Positions 1 through 8,320 of a DNA stretch of 30,370 nucleotides are shown here, piece by piece (the stretch's first letter is position 1; every line of letters starts with the position of its first letter). The notes under the pieces are model-generated. The model saw only the letters and a list, made by a program, of their open reading frames with translations, was not told the DNA's origin and did not search any database. Source of the stretch: Promethearchaeota archaeon (GTDB taxonomy: Archaea; Asgardarchaeota; Lokiarchaeia; Sigynarchaeales; SOKP01); assembly GCA_030605085.1 (NCBI GenBank), contig JAUWBH010000060.1, forward strand, positions 1-30,370, read 5' to 3'. The position numbers were made by a program, and so were the translations under genes.

Positions 1-881
1 CTCATCCCAAAATAGCTTTCGATTTTGTCTAATATGGTGTTTTCTTTCTTAAGGGTTATGATTAAATCATACAGAAAAGGATATTCAGGAGACCAGAGTT
101 TCGGGGAAGGAATCGGTACTGAAAACTCTTTATTGGTGCCCTCTTTTACAAAGGATATAACATTATTTTCATCTTCCACTTCAATATTAATTTTTTCTAT
201 GTTTTGATGATTTTGAATTGCTAACGATATTTTTATAAGTTCTTTTTCAAGATCAGGTTCAACTTTTATACGTTTAACATGGGTATTTGATACCGGTTCA
301 AGCCAGACTGTCTGCCAAATACCTGAAACTGCTGTATACCATATTGCAAAGGGGCGCAAAACTTGTTTTCCGCGTCCTTGACCTCTCCTATCAGTAGGAT
401 CCCATACAGAGACAACAAGGTTATTGTCACCATCGTATTTAACGTATTCGGATATCTCAAACGAAAATGATGTGTAACCTCCTTTGTGAGAACCAACCTC
501 TTTATCATTAATCCAGACCCTAGTTTCCCAATCAACCGCCCCAAAGTGAAGTGTAATGTTTTTATTTTTCCACTGCGAAGGTATGCTAAATTTTCTTTGA
601 TACCATAATCTCTGAGTTGGTTTTAACTTACCTTTAACTCCAGATAAAGCAGATTCCAAAGGAAATGGCACCAGAATTTTACCATCAAACGATGTAACCA
701 TTTCTTCATCTTTTGGACGAATAGAATAATCCCATAACCCGTTAAGATTTAACCAATCTTCTCGTTTGAGTTGAGGTCTAGGATACTCTGGCAATGGTTG
801 CTCAGGATTCACCTCTTTGCTCCAATGAGTTAACAAGTTACCTTTTACAGGTTCCCACTTTATATCCCTTTCAATTTCCAT
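1..881 (-). CDS. Glycoside hydrolase family 2 protein, N-terminal part (cut by window edge)
   Basis: The frame is open from an ATG at 881 to the window edge, about 293 residues, so the catalytic barrel and C-terminus lie outside. The visible part matches the start of GH2 enzymes (beta-galactosidase, beta-glucuronidase, beta-mannosidase class). A motif LNGLWDYSIRP near residue 46 is followed by the jelly-roll sugar-binding domain with GAVDWETRVWIND, GGYTSFSF and GIWQTVWLEP. After that comes the immunoglobulin-like domain, which ends with YPFLYDLIITL and SYFGM, the usual linker before the TIM barrel. GH2 enzymes cleave terminal beta-linked sugars; the substrate cannot be read from this part. 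I see no signal peptide at the start, so a cytosolic enzyme is likely. No clear Shine-Dalgarno site precedes the ATG. Confidence 0.85.
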   Translation of the reverse strand, partial: MEIERDIKWEPVKGNLLTHWSKEVNPEQPLPEYPRPQLKREDWLNLNGLWDYSIRPKDEEMVTSFDGKILVPFPLESALSGVKGKLKPTQRLWYQRKFSIPSQWKNKNITLHFGAVDWETRVWINDKEVGSHKGGYTSFSFEISEYVKYDGDNNLVVSVWDPTDRRGQGRGKQVLRPFAIWYTAVSGIWQTVWLEPVSNTHVKRIKVEPDLEKELIKISLAIQNHQNIEKINIEVEDENNVISFVKEGTNKEFSVPIPSPKLWSPEYPFLYDLIITLKKENTILDKIESYFGM

Positions 882-1191
882 AACATAATTGAAAACATTA
901 AATCTGTTAAAAATTTAATTATGATGCAATTTTAGATAAAAAAAATTAGCAAATACAGTTAAGGGTCCATAAATCTATATTTTTAATCTTAACCGAATAA
1001 GGTACAAAAGTTCGTTATAATTTAAATTTCTATGGATTTATAATAGTCTAAGTAACCTAAACATTCACTATGTTTATCCAAAAGAACTAGCAAAAATTTA
1101 ATATCTGATAATAGCGTCTAATGCTATTTTTCTTTTGAAATTAATCAGATTACTTATAGAAATCTAATTTTCCCACCATCTCCTTTAGAGG
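882..1191. other. Intergenic region, AT-rich, with a decayed repeat at its right end
   Basis: This lies between the divergent-side start of the GH2 gene and the 3' end of the methyltransferase gene. I see no open frame of interest. The part next to 881 should hold the GH2 promoter, but no TATA box stands out from the AT background. The right end (about 1134-1194) resembles 2259-2324. Confidence 0.5.
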
Positions 1192-1194
1192 CTA
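1134..1194. repeat. Dispersed degenerate repeat, copy 1
   Basis: This stretch aligns by eye with 2259-2324: both have ATCAG, then TAGAAATC, a T-rich stretch with CC, and TCCTTTAGA. Read on the minus strand both end in a similar peptide (PLKEMVGKLDFYK here, LLKEIMEKFDF there), which suggests the remains of the 3' end of a duplicated gene. Similarity is partial, so this is a tentative call. Confidence 0.35.
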
Positions 1195-2010
1195 TTTTAC
1201 AGTCTTTAAAGTGAACAAAAGAGGAATTTCAGCTTTTTGATTTTTTAAATGATAAAATCCATCGGGGCCACATTCTGCAAACGGGAATTGCTTCCAAACA
1301 GTGAAAGGATATTCATTTAGAAATTCAATTCTCAAACCAGCTTCAATTAGTGAATTAATTATATCTGACATACTGTGAGCCCATTCGTATTCTTTTTTTG
1401 GTTCAATTTTAATACCATCTGAAGCATATGATCCATCTGCAAGAAATTCCATTGGTTTAGGATCGTGGAAATAATTGTAATAAACTTGAAGGTCTTTGAT
1501 ATCTTTGGTTTCATTGTCAAAAATCAATGAAAATGGATGAATCTCAGCTATGTAAAAGAATCCACCTGGTTTTAGGAAATGAGTAATGATTTTTCCCCAT
1601 TCCCTCAGATCATTCAGCCAACAGAGAACTCCAGTTGAGGTATATACAATGTCAAATTTCTCAGATAGAGCCTTAGGCAAATCATAGAGATTCGATTCAA
1701 TGAAATTAGCTTCAAGTTTAGCTTGATTTGCTAGTAATTTTGCTAATCGAATTCCTTCACTGGAGATATCAATTCCTGTAACTATAGCTCCTTCTCTTGC
1801 CCAAGAAAGTGTATCAAGACCAAAGTGGCATTGGAGATGCAACAATGACTTACCTTTCACGTTTCCTATTTCTTTCAATTCATAAGATTTTAGAGTAGTT
1901 TTTCCTTCTAAAAATGATTTTACACTATAATCCTCACTTTCTGTTTCATAGTGTAACCTAGCAAACTCATCCCAGAGTTCTTTGTTTGCATCGTAATATT
2001 TCTTATTCAA
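1192..2010 (-). CDS. Class I SAM-dependent methyltransferase
   Basis: A 272-residue Rossmann-fold methyltransferase of the UbiE/Methyltransf_11/25 type. Motif I, the SAM-binding glycine loop, reads LLHLQCHFGLDTLSWA near residues 56-71. GIDISSEGI follows as the acidic strand-2 motif, and FDIVYTSTGVLCWL with FLKPGGFFYIAE give motifs IV to VI. The C-terminal part (EYEWAHSMSDIINSLIEAGL and a FPFT-like stretch) is typical of small-molecule methyltransferases annotated only as class I. The substrate is unknown. The start is a TTG at 2010 with a GAGTGA Shine-Dalgarno site six bases upstream; there is no ATG near it. A TATA-like run (GTATATATATC on the minus strand) sits about 45 bases upstream. Confidence 0.88.
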   Translation of the reverse strand: MNKKYYDANKELWDEFARLHYETESEDYSVKSFLEGKTTLKSYELKEIGNVKGKSLLHLQCHFGLDTLSWAREGAIVTGIDISSEGIRLAKLLANQAKLEANFIESNLYDLPKALSEKFDIVYTSTGVLCWLNDLREWGKIITHFLKPGGFFYIAEIHPFSLIFDNETKDIKDLQVYYNYFHDPKPMEFLADGSYASDGIKIEPKKEYEWAHSMSDIINSLIEAGLRIEFLNEYPFTVWKQFPFAECGPDGFYHLKNQKAEIPLLFTLKTVK

Positions 2011-2588
2011 ATATTCTCACTCTTAAAAATAACATTGTTGTTAAATTTAAAGATATATATACTATGACTGTAAAAGAAGCACTCTTGATAAAGATTTACC
2101 AAATGCGTTATCTAGTATGAAACTTGAATATTCATGGATGTGGGTAATGGTAGAAATTATAACAAAGCGAATGCCTAGCTTTGCTCATCCTCAATTTATT
2201 TAATTAGATATTAAAAGCATCTTGAAAGGTAAATTCAAAGTCTGATTTCAAAGAAAATTCCAATGAAATAAATCAGTTAATTTTTAGAAATCAAATTTTT
2301 CCATGATTTCCTTTAGAAGTTCATTAGTGATTTGTCAATATATCTCATCTCAATCTTATATTACCCTCTCCAATTATAAATGTTATGGAAAATATATAAA
2401 TACATTTGTATTTGAGTATGATGAACGCCATCAACGATTATTCAAATCAATTTTCGATAAGGCATATTCATATGAAATTATTTTACGATTGTCTTTGTTC
2501 GGTTTTTTAGACTCCTTCTTCTTCCATAATATGTCTTGATATTGATTTTATTAAATATCATTATTTTCAAGATATTCAAAGAGAAAAT
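2011..2588. other. Intergenic region with gene remnants and repeats
   Basis: There is no convincing gene here. It contains the methyltransferase promoter at its left end. A short plus-strand tail (VEIITKRMPSFAHPQFI, about 2152-2202) might be the end of a lost gene. Two decayed repeat segments lie at about 2225-2268 and 2259-2324. A 78-codon frame at 2303-2539 has no recognisable features and is probably chance. Confidence 0.45.
2225..2324. repeat. Dispersed degenerate repeat, composite copy
   Basis: The left half (about 2225-2268) matches 3708-3753: both contain GAAAGGTAAATTCA, AGTCTGATTTC and GAAAATT in the same order. The right half matches 1134-1194. The segment therefore links two repeat copies flanking the hydrolase gene 2589-3386 and the methyltransferase gene, which suggests local duplication followed by decay. 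Confidence 0.4.
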
Positions 2589-3386
2589 TTAACTAAGAAA
2601 TTCAAATACTGTTTTCAGAAATAATTCTGGCTCATGAGAAAAAATTGCATGTGCGCTCTTTTCGAATAATATAAGTGTTGCTTTAGGTATTAACTCAGCT
2701 AATATCTCACCATTTTTTGGTGGAACAGTTATATCTTGCATACCTTGTAATATTAATGTTGGGATGTTGAGTTTTTTCAGTCTTCTACAAGTATTTCCAT
2801 TTAGCAATGCTCTAACTTGCCGCATATAACTGCTATATGGAATACGACATTGAAGAATCCTTTGTATTTTGTCCGCGATGTACTCAGGATTATTTTTAAT
2901 AAATTCGTTAGTAAAAACAAGTGGAATTGTAGATTTTGCCATCCTTTCGGGTGTTAATCCTTCAATAGCTCCAATAAGAAATTTATAAGCTGCAAGCGAT
3001 GGAAGAATAGTTTTCCGTCCCCCACATGCAGATCCCCAGAGAATAAGTCTCTTAACTTTTTCAGGATAATTTAAAGCTAATTCTTGGGCAATTATTCCAC
3101 CCATGGAAAATCCTAAAACATTTGCTTGCTCGATATTTAACGCATCCATTAACCCCGCAGTATCATCAGCCATCATTTTTATAGTATATTCTCCTTCAGG
3201 TATTTCTGTTTGTCCAGCCCCTCTGTTATCAAATAATATGGTTTTAAACCTTTTCGAAACGGCATTGATTAGAGGAGCATCCCATACTTTAAGACAAACA
3301 GATAATCCGGATATCATCACAAGTGGAAAACCATCTCCATGGATTTCATAATACATATTTATATTATTAACTTTAATTTTAGGCAT
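2589..3386 (-). CDS. Alpha/beta-fold hydrolase
   Basis: A complete 265-residue alpha/beta hydrolase. The oxyanion region reads MISGLSVCLKVWD near residue 24 and the strand-4 motif is FDNRGAGQTE. The nucleophile elbow is GFSMGG near residue 92, the catalytic acid sits in LILQGMQDITVPP and the catalytic histidine in EKSAHAIFSHEPELF. The triad is thus intact. Members include esterases, lactonases and C-C hydrolases (MhpC/PcaD-like); the sequence alone does not choose between them. It starts at an ATG, with only a weak GGTG upstream. It stands alone, transcribed leftward, between two repeat-bearing gaps. Confidence 0.88.
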   Translation of the reverse strand: MPKIKVNNINMYYEIHGDGFPLVMISGLSVCLKVWDAPLINAVSKRFKTILFDNRGAGQTEIPEGEYTIKMMADDTAGLMDALNIEQANVLGFSMGGIIAQELALNYPEKVKRLILWGSACGGRKTILPSLAAYKFLIGAIEGLTPERMAKSTIPLVFTNEFIKNNPEYIADKIQRILQCRIPYSSYMRQVRALLNGNTCRRLKKLNIPTLILQGMQDITVPPKNGEILAELIPKATLILFEKSAHAIFSHEPELFLKTVFEFLS

Positions 3387-3881
3387 TTTTAACGAAACAC
3401 CAAAAGATATTTTCTTTGGATTCTCTATTTCAAGAATTAATAATAAAATAAGGAATCAAAATTTATAAATAATTGGCTGAATGTGATAAAGTGCGATAAA
3501 AAACAACTTTCATGTTTCTTTATCGGATCTCGATAGCATCAAATCAATGGTATAATAGAAAAAGAGCAGACTAAAGAGCGATTATTTATCCAAAATACCA
3601 GGTAATAATAGAACTTGGAATTTATTATAAAAAAAAAAATTAGAATTAAAGAATAGACTAAGGAGCAACGGTTATTTGTTTTTTATCCAAATTTAATGAA
3701 ATTTGAAATAGAAAGGTAAATTCAGAGTCTGATTTCGATGAAAATTTAGTGAAAAAAATATATTTCTAAAATGGATTTTATATTTTATTTTTTCTTATTT
3801 TGAGATACTTTCAATTTCAAGTTTTTTGCAACATTAGGGTTCATTCAAATACTATAAAAATGATGTTACATAAGGAGGAAT
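3387..3881. other. Intergenic region, AT-rich, with internal duplication
   Basis: I see no gene. Two related segments lie in tandem: about 3569-3597 (AGACTAAAGAGC then TTATTTATCCAAA) and about 3655-3692 (AGACTAAGGAGC then TTATTTG and TTTATCCAAA). The right part (3708-3753) repeats the segment at 2225-2268. The last bases carry the strong AAGGAGGAAT Shine-Dalgarno site of the next gene. Confidence 0.5.
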
Positions 3882-4706
3882 ATGAACCGTATCCAAGTCA
3901 AAGCTCGGGGATTCACGTTTGATGCCTGGTCAGATGGGCCGGAAGAGGGACCGTTGCTACTTTTACTGCATGGTTTGCCCCGAACGAGCTGGGAGTGGCA
4001 CCATCAGCTGCCGAAATTAGCTGAGGCTGGGTTCCGAGCTGTTGCACCTGATCTGAGGGGTTACTGTCCGGGTGCGCGACCTGAAGGGGTGGAGGCATAT
4101 ATTGAAAATGAGTTTGTCGAAGATATCCTGGCAATTGCCGATCAGCTTGGATGGGCGGATCGTCCCTTTCATCTTATGGGTACCAGTATCGGATCTGTGA
4201 TCGCATGGCGTCTTGCCGGAGAGTATCCTCAGAGGGTAGCGACGTTGGCCTGCATCAACATTCCACATCCGGGGGCATTTATCGAGGTGATGGCGACAGA
4301 GGCGGCGGATAAACAACAACAAAAGATGAGTTATATAACTAATTCCAGAAAAGAGGGCAATGAATTGAAAATGTTTGAGTTTACCCTTAAACTCATGGAA
4401 TTGCCTGCCGAGGAGACCGACCCGTATCGTGAGGCGCTTAGCAGCGAAGAAGCGCTTCGGGCCGTTTATCACTATTATCGGGCACTTAAAATTCAACTAC
4501 TAAAACCGGTTGTCATGCCCACTCTGTTCATTTGGCCCCCAAAGGCAGGCAATGTATCCCGGGAGGCGGCTGAAGCGAATGCGCATTATGTTGAGGGGCC
4601 GTATCGATTCGAGATCCTCGAAGTTGCGCGCAATTTCGCACTTCAAAAGGAGCCGGAAATGATAACCCGTCTGTTGCTTGAGCATCTGGCTGAACACGCT
4701 CAATAA
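3882..4706 (+). CDS. Alpha/beta hydrolase, GC-rich, probably acquired; catalytic acid and histidine positions altered
   Basis: A 274-residue protein close to the epoxide hydrolase/haloalkane dehalogenase branch of alpha/beta hydrolases. LLLLHGLPRTSWEWH marks the oxyanion loop, VAPDLRGY strand 4, and GTSIGS the nucleophile elbow. Near the C-terminus, where relatives read roughly W-G-D-K-D and G-x-x-H-F, this protein has WPPKAG and VARNFAL. The expected aspartate and histidine are therefore missing, although the flanking EAAEANAHYVEGPYRFE and QKEPE blocks are well conserved. Base composition is about half G+C, in sharp contrast to both neighbours, with bacterial-looking codons and a perfect AGGAGG site five bases before the ATG. 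This suggests recent transfer, possibly followed by loss of activity. Confidence 0.85.
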   Translation: MNRIQVKARGFTFDAWSDGPEEGPLLLLLHGLPRTSWEWHHQLPKLAEAGFRAVAPDLRGYCPGARPEGVEAYIENEFVEDILAIADQLGWADRPFHLMGTSIGSVIAWRLAGEYPQRVATLACINIPHPGAFIEVMATEAADKQQQKMSYITNSRKEGNELKMFEFTLKLMELPAEETDPYREALSSEEALRAVYHYYRALKIQLLKPVVMPTLFIWPPKAGNVSREAAEANAHYVEGPYRFEILEVARNFALQKEPEMITRLLLEHLAEHAQ

Positions 4707-4781
4707 AACTATGTGTTGAACATTGGCCTGGTTCGAGCCTTTTTAAATTTCATCTGTATGAAATTATAAGGTGATGATAGA

Positions 4782-5729
4782 ATAGAAAACAATAATTATA
4801 GTCGTAAAATAAAACGGAAAAGACCAGAAAAACTTCGCAAAACTGATTTTGATAAAAGAAGAACTCATGAAGAAGTCAAGCAAATAAAGGAAGCATTAGC
4901 CAATTTTGCTAACACTACTTGGGGAAAACAATGGATTGATTCCATATTAAAAATAGGGCGCCCTTTTAGAATGCAGCGTGGAATTCAATACGCTGAAGAT
5001 GAAAGAAGAATTGAGAATCTTACGATTAATAAAGGACAAATATTTGCAACTGTACAAGGAACAGCTGCCCTTCCTTATCGAGTAAAAATCAATTTTGAAA
5101 CAATCCCAGAAGAGGGATGGAAGAAAATTATTAACGATTTCTCTAATAGAATAATAAATCTTATTAAACTCTTAGAAGGTGATTTGCCGGAAGATATCAT
5201 TTCCATCTTTAAAAATTCCAACTACCCATTATTTCCAGACGCTGCAAAAGGATTAAACGCTACTTGCTCCTGTCCAGATAAGGAAGTCCCATGTAAACAT
5301 ATAGCCGCAATAATTCTATACATAGCGTTGGTTCTTGATTACGATCCCTTTATTCTTTTAAAATTACGAGGTAAATCTAAAAATGAGATATTAAGCAATT
5401 TAAGTTTAACTCAAATCTCAGATGCAGAACTCATTAAAAAAGAGTCAGAAGTAATACAAAAAGCAAAAAATATAGAATTTTCTTTTAATTTACCTAAAAT
5501 TTCTATTCAAGAATTATCAAAAAAGAAGACTATTTCAGAAGGTTTTCAAAAAATAGGATTTAAATTTAAAAAACCTCCAAAAATAATTGAAACATTAGAG
5601 AATTTAGGTTTACCTCCTAATCTTGATAATCCTCGAGCGTTTGAAAATGTATTTAGAGCAATCTATCGGTCAATTACTACTCAAATATATAAAACGGCTA
5701 CGAAATTTGAAAAAATTGAAAAAAATTAA
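4782..5729 (+). CDS. SWIM zinc-finger protein (probable ATA start)
   Basis: A SWIM-domain protein. The zinc-binding signature C-S-C-x6-C-K-H lies at C99, C101, C108 and H110 counted from the first ATG (4971), followed by the usual IAAIILYIAL helix. The family's N-terminal motif, W-G-x-x-W-I then R-x-Q-R-G, is present but starts upstream of that ATG (TTWGKQWIDS, then RPFRMQRG), so 4971 cannot be the true start. The frame is open back to 4770 with no ATG, GTG or TTG. The only placed start is ATA at 4782, seven bases after AGGTGA, giving about 315 residues. SWIM domains bind DNA or proteins and often accompany SNF2-type helicases; none is seen here. Its end overlaps the small minus-strand frame at 5726. 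Confidence 0.8.
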   Translation: MENNNYSRKIKRKRPEKLRKTDFDKRRTHEEVKQIKEALANFANTTWGKQWIDSILKIGRPFRMQRGIQYAEDERRIENLTINKGQIFATVQGTAALPYRVKINFETIPEEGWKKIINDFSNRIINLIKLLEGDLPEDIISIFKNSNYPLFPDAAKGLNATCSCPDKEVPCKHIAAIILYIALVLDYDPFILLKLRGKSKNEILSNLSLTQISDAELIKKESEVIQKAKNIEFSFNLPKISIQELSKKKTISEGFQKIGFKFKKPPKIIETLENLGLPPNLDNPRAFENVFRAIYRSITTQIYKTATKFEKIEKN

Positions 5730-5968
5730 CTAAGATTCTTTTTCAATTTGTAATTTTTGAGTATCTTTTCACATTTTTCAGAAAGTTCAGTAAGGTTGGT
5801 TTCCTTAAATAAACTAACAGCTCGATCCAATAATATAACAAGATCTTCTTGATGAAATATCAGATTATTATTTTCCATAAATAAAAGACTTAATGAAAAT
5901 GATAAAAAACGAAGTAATATACTGATAATTCGAGAATATGTCCCAAACAATATTTTATTTAAAACCAC
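5726..5968 (-). CDS. Small hypothetical protein, possible
   Basis: An 80-codon minus-strand frame that meets the SWIM gene tail to tail with a four-base overlap. The C-terminal 50 residues, from an internal Met at 5878, are a plausible soluble helical pair (HQEDLVILLDRAVSLF, then ELSEKCEKIL), with heptad-like leucines. The first 30 residues are hydrophobic and less convincing, so the shorter start is preferred. No Shine-Dalgarno site is clear at either start. No family recognised; it may be a chance frame. Confidence 0.35.
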   Translation of the reverse strand: MVLNKILFGTYSRIISILLRFLSFSLSLLFMENNNLIFHQEDLVILLDRAVSLFKETNLTELSEKCEKILKNYKLKKNLS

Positions 5969-6076
5969 ATCGTCATAAGTTAAAATTTTGGAAATAACTA
6001 CATTTAAAAAGATGATTTTCTTTTTAATAATATTAAGAAGATCTCTTTTAGAATATTAACAATAAGAGGATGATTA

Positions 6077-7042
6077 ATAATTTCTTTAAATAACCTCTTT
6101 AAGACGCTTTTATCGAATTATATGAATGATGTCGAGGGTGCCATAGCAGTTACCATTTGCGACCGAGATGGTTTGATTATCGCATCAGAACATAAGGCTG
6201 CGGCTGAAAGCGATACGATAATTGGTGTAATTTCGGCATATTTAGACACCTATATAGCTCGAATAAAACAAGAATTTGGAACGGAAAGCAATTTCTTTAA
6301 CATTACTAGTACTGGCGATAAAAAGTTCGCTTTTTGCTCAATGGGTTCAAATTCAATTGTAACAACTATTGCGGAACCAGCGACTTCTGATATTGAATTA
6401 AAAGTTTATTCAGAACATATTGCAAGAACAGTAGAATTATTAATAACTGGACATGAAAATATTTCACTTGAAATCCCTGAAATAATAAGAACATTATCCA
6501 AAACTAGAGAAGGGCGGCTACCTACTGGTGAGTTTACCACAAAACTAATTTTATGCGGGGATTATAGCGTTGGGAAGACTTCCTTAATTCAAAGATTTTT
6601 AAACAATCGTTTTCAAGAAAAATATATTAGCACCATAGGAGTAGAAATCTCTAAGAAGGTTGTCGTTATAGGAGAGGAAACCTCTGTAAATTTTATAATA
6701 TGGGATATCGGTGGGCAACGGCAAGAGATGATTCCATATCGAAAGAGATTTTATAATGGTGCAAATGCGGCTTTTATCGTGTTAGATAGAGTTCGTCTAG
6801 GTAATCTTGAAAGTGTAAAATTTTGGTTTGACGATATTAAGCAATCTATACCCGCAGAAATTCCTGTCGTTTTAGTTGGAAATAAATCTGATTTAAAGGA
6901 ACAGATTGTTATTAGTGAAGATGATATTAAGAGATTAGCTAATGAATATGGATTTCATTACATTTTCACATCTGCTAAGACTGGAGAAAATGTAAACGAT
7001 ATATTTTTATATGTGGGTTACAAATTTTTAGAATCAATTTAA
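6077..7042 (+). CDS. Roadblock/LC7 domain fused to a Ras/Arf-like small GTPase
   Basis: Two domains in one chain. The N-terminal 115 residues form a Roadblock/LC7 fold (VEGAIAVTICDRDGLIIASE, then STGDKKFAFCSMGSNSIV). Residues 140-306, counted from the first ATG at 6122, form a small GTPase: G1 GDYSVGKTS (146), the G2 threonine in STIGVE, G3 WDIGGQ (194), G4 NKSD (254) and G5 SAKT (284). There is no C-terminal cysteine for prenylation. In bacteria the Roadblock protein MglB is the GAP of the GTPase MglA, so the fusion may carry its own regulator. The first Roadblock helix (LNNLFKTLLSNY) lies upstream of ATG 6122 in the same frame. ATA 6077 follows AGAGG by seven bases and is the likely start. 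ATG 6070 would need a one-base shift in a T run. Confidence 0.88.
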   Translation: MISLNNLFKTLLSNYMNDVEGAIAVTICDRDGLIIASEHKAAAESDTIIGVISAYLDTYIARIKQEFGTESNFFNITSTGDKKFAFCSMGSNSIVTTIAEPATSDIELKVYSEHIARTVELLITGHENISLEIPEIIRTLSKTREGRLPTGEFTTKLILCGDYSVGKTSLIQRFLNNRFQEKYISTIGVEISKKVVVIGEETSVNFIIWDIGGQRQEMIPYRKRFYNGANAAFIVLDRVRLGNLESVKFWFDDIKQSIPAEIPVVLVGNKSDLKEQIVISEDDIKRLANEYGFHYIFTSAKTGENVNDIFLYVGYKFLESI

Positions 7043-7151
7043 ATTCAGAGATGTTTAATTATTTATTTTGATAAAGTTAAAAAGTTTTTTTAGCTTTTTT
7101 TAATCAAAAAACTAAAGTTTATTTAAATCAAATAAAGGAGGTTGAAAAAAA

Positions 7152-8075
7152 ATAGTTTTAAAAGTCTTATTCAATGAAATATTTAGTACGTGAAACGCTG
7201 CAGGTTTTTTAATGGGATTTTCTATTAAAGAACTTACATATAAAAACAAATATCTACTATATTTAACCGAACCTGAATTAGCAGGTCCTTGGTTTAGCTT
7301 TAAATTAAAAGGGAAAGAAATAGGAACGATTCCTGTCGTATTAAAGAACATTGAACCGACTCCAATATATAACATGGTAAATAGTAGGATGGGAAAAATA
7401 ATTTACAGGATTACACTTGACTTTAATATCACAGAATATCTCAAAAAACTGATTCAAGAAAATAATTTAAAACCGGTACCTTTTAAAAGAACATCATATA
7501 TTCGCTTATACATAGATATTTTTAACCCTCCTAAAGTACCTTACATAGAGACATATTTCACGGTAAAAAATATATCTGATTTCGACTTAATTGATTTTTC
7601 AATGTATTTTGTATTTGATTTTGATATAAACGGACTTGAGGGTTTTGATAGCGATTCATCTGGATACGATGAGGAAAACGATATCATTTATCAATACGAC
7701 AATACTGGTCTATATGCTGGATTTTCAGCGATATCAAAATCAACACATTTCGAAACTTGTTTAATAGAAGATTTCAAAATCGATAATAAGAAATTGAATT
7801 TATCAAACACGCTCTACGAAGGATCAGGAGAAATTATGTCTGCACTTCAAATTGAATTTAAAACTTTAGAACCAGAGCATTCTTTTCAAACAGCTTTAGT
7901 AATTAGTGGCGGTCTTAATAAAGACGAATTAATTGAAAATATTAAAGAAGGAAAAAAAAATGCGATAAAATATTTAGGTCAAGTTAATAGGTCTGTTAAA
8001 TCGGAGCAACGAAACATTCAAGATGAGGGCTTTTTAAAGATAAATCAACAACAAGCCGAAGATTGTAATAAATAA
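7152..8075 (+). CDS. Unrecognised beta-rich protein, 287 residues from ATG 7212 (N-terminus uncertain)
   Basis: From ATG 7212 the protein has 287 residues, no membrane segment and no signal peptide. It is rich in alternating hydrophobic stretches typical of beta-sandwiches (SYIRLYIDIFNP, VPYIETYFTVKNIS, FSMYFVFDFDING), with an acidic loop (GFDSDSSGYDEEND) and a charged, polar tail. I do not recognise the family; a carbohydrate- or protein-binding sandwich is possible. A perfect AAAGGAGGT site at 7134-7142 points nine bases downstream to ATA 7152, in the same frame. From there the frame reads IVLKVLFNEIFST, then a TGA (7191), then NAAGFL into the ATG. So either translation starts at 7212 after GCAGGT, or the gene has lost its original first codons. 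Not clearly in an operon with the GTPase gene, 109 bases upstream of 7152. Confidence 0.65.
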
Positions 8076-8132
8076 CTAATCCATCTTAATGACTCAAATA
8101 AAAAAACCTTATATAGAAAGTTATTTGACGAA

Positions 8133-8148
8133 ATACCTGCGTAGGTAT
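8133..8148. other. Short inverted repeat (6-bp arms)
   Basis: ATACCT and AGGTAT flank GCGT in the 245-base gap between the 287-residue protein and the phosphatase-family gene. A CTTATATA run lies about 25 bases upstream. It could be an operator or a weak hairpin; no second copy was seen in the window. Confidence 0.35.
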
Positions 8149-8320
8149 GGATTTTTGAACCACTAATCCCTAAAAAGTTTCATTTACTTATTTCTAAATA
8201 TTTCTTTTTTAAAACTATAATTATTTTTTCAGTTATTAAATTAGGTTATCAAGCCGTAAAGATTCAAGTTTTTATGCTATTTATAATTATAAAACTAAAT
8301 TACCAAAGATTTAATTAATT

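Noticed and set aside
2303..2539. 78-codon plus-strand frame in the repeat-bearing gap
   Set aside because: No ribosome site, no motif, and its start overlaps a decayed repeat.
4017..4496. Long minus-strand frame opposite the GC-rich hydrolase
   Set aside because: It is a shadow frame typical of GC-rich coding DNA and has no protein-like motifs.
4722..4746. tRNA-like T-loop GGTTCGAGCC after the GC-rich hydrolase
   Set aside because: The flanks do not form the five-base T stem, and no acceptor or anticodon arm is nearby. It may just be the end of the transferred GC-rich segment.
7191..7193. TGA upstream of ATG 7212 as selenocysteine
   Set aside because: No family with selenocysteine is recognised, there is no cysteine homologue to compare and no SECIS-like stem was noticed.
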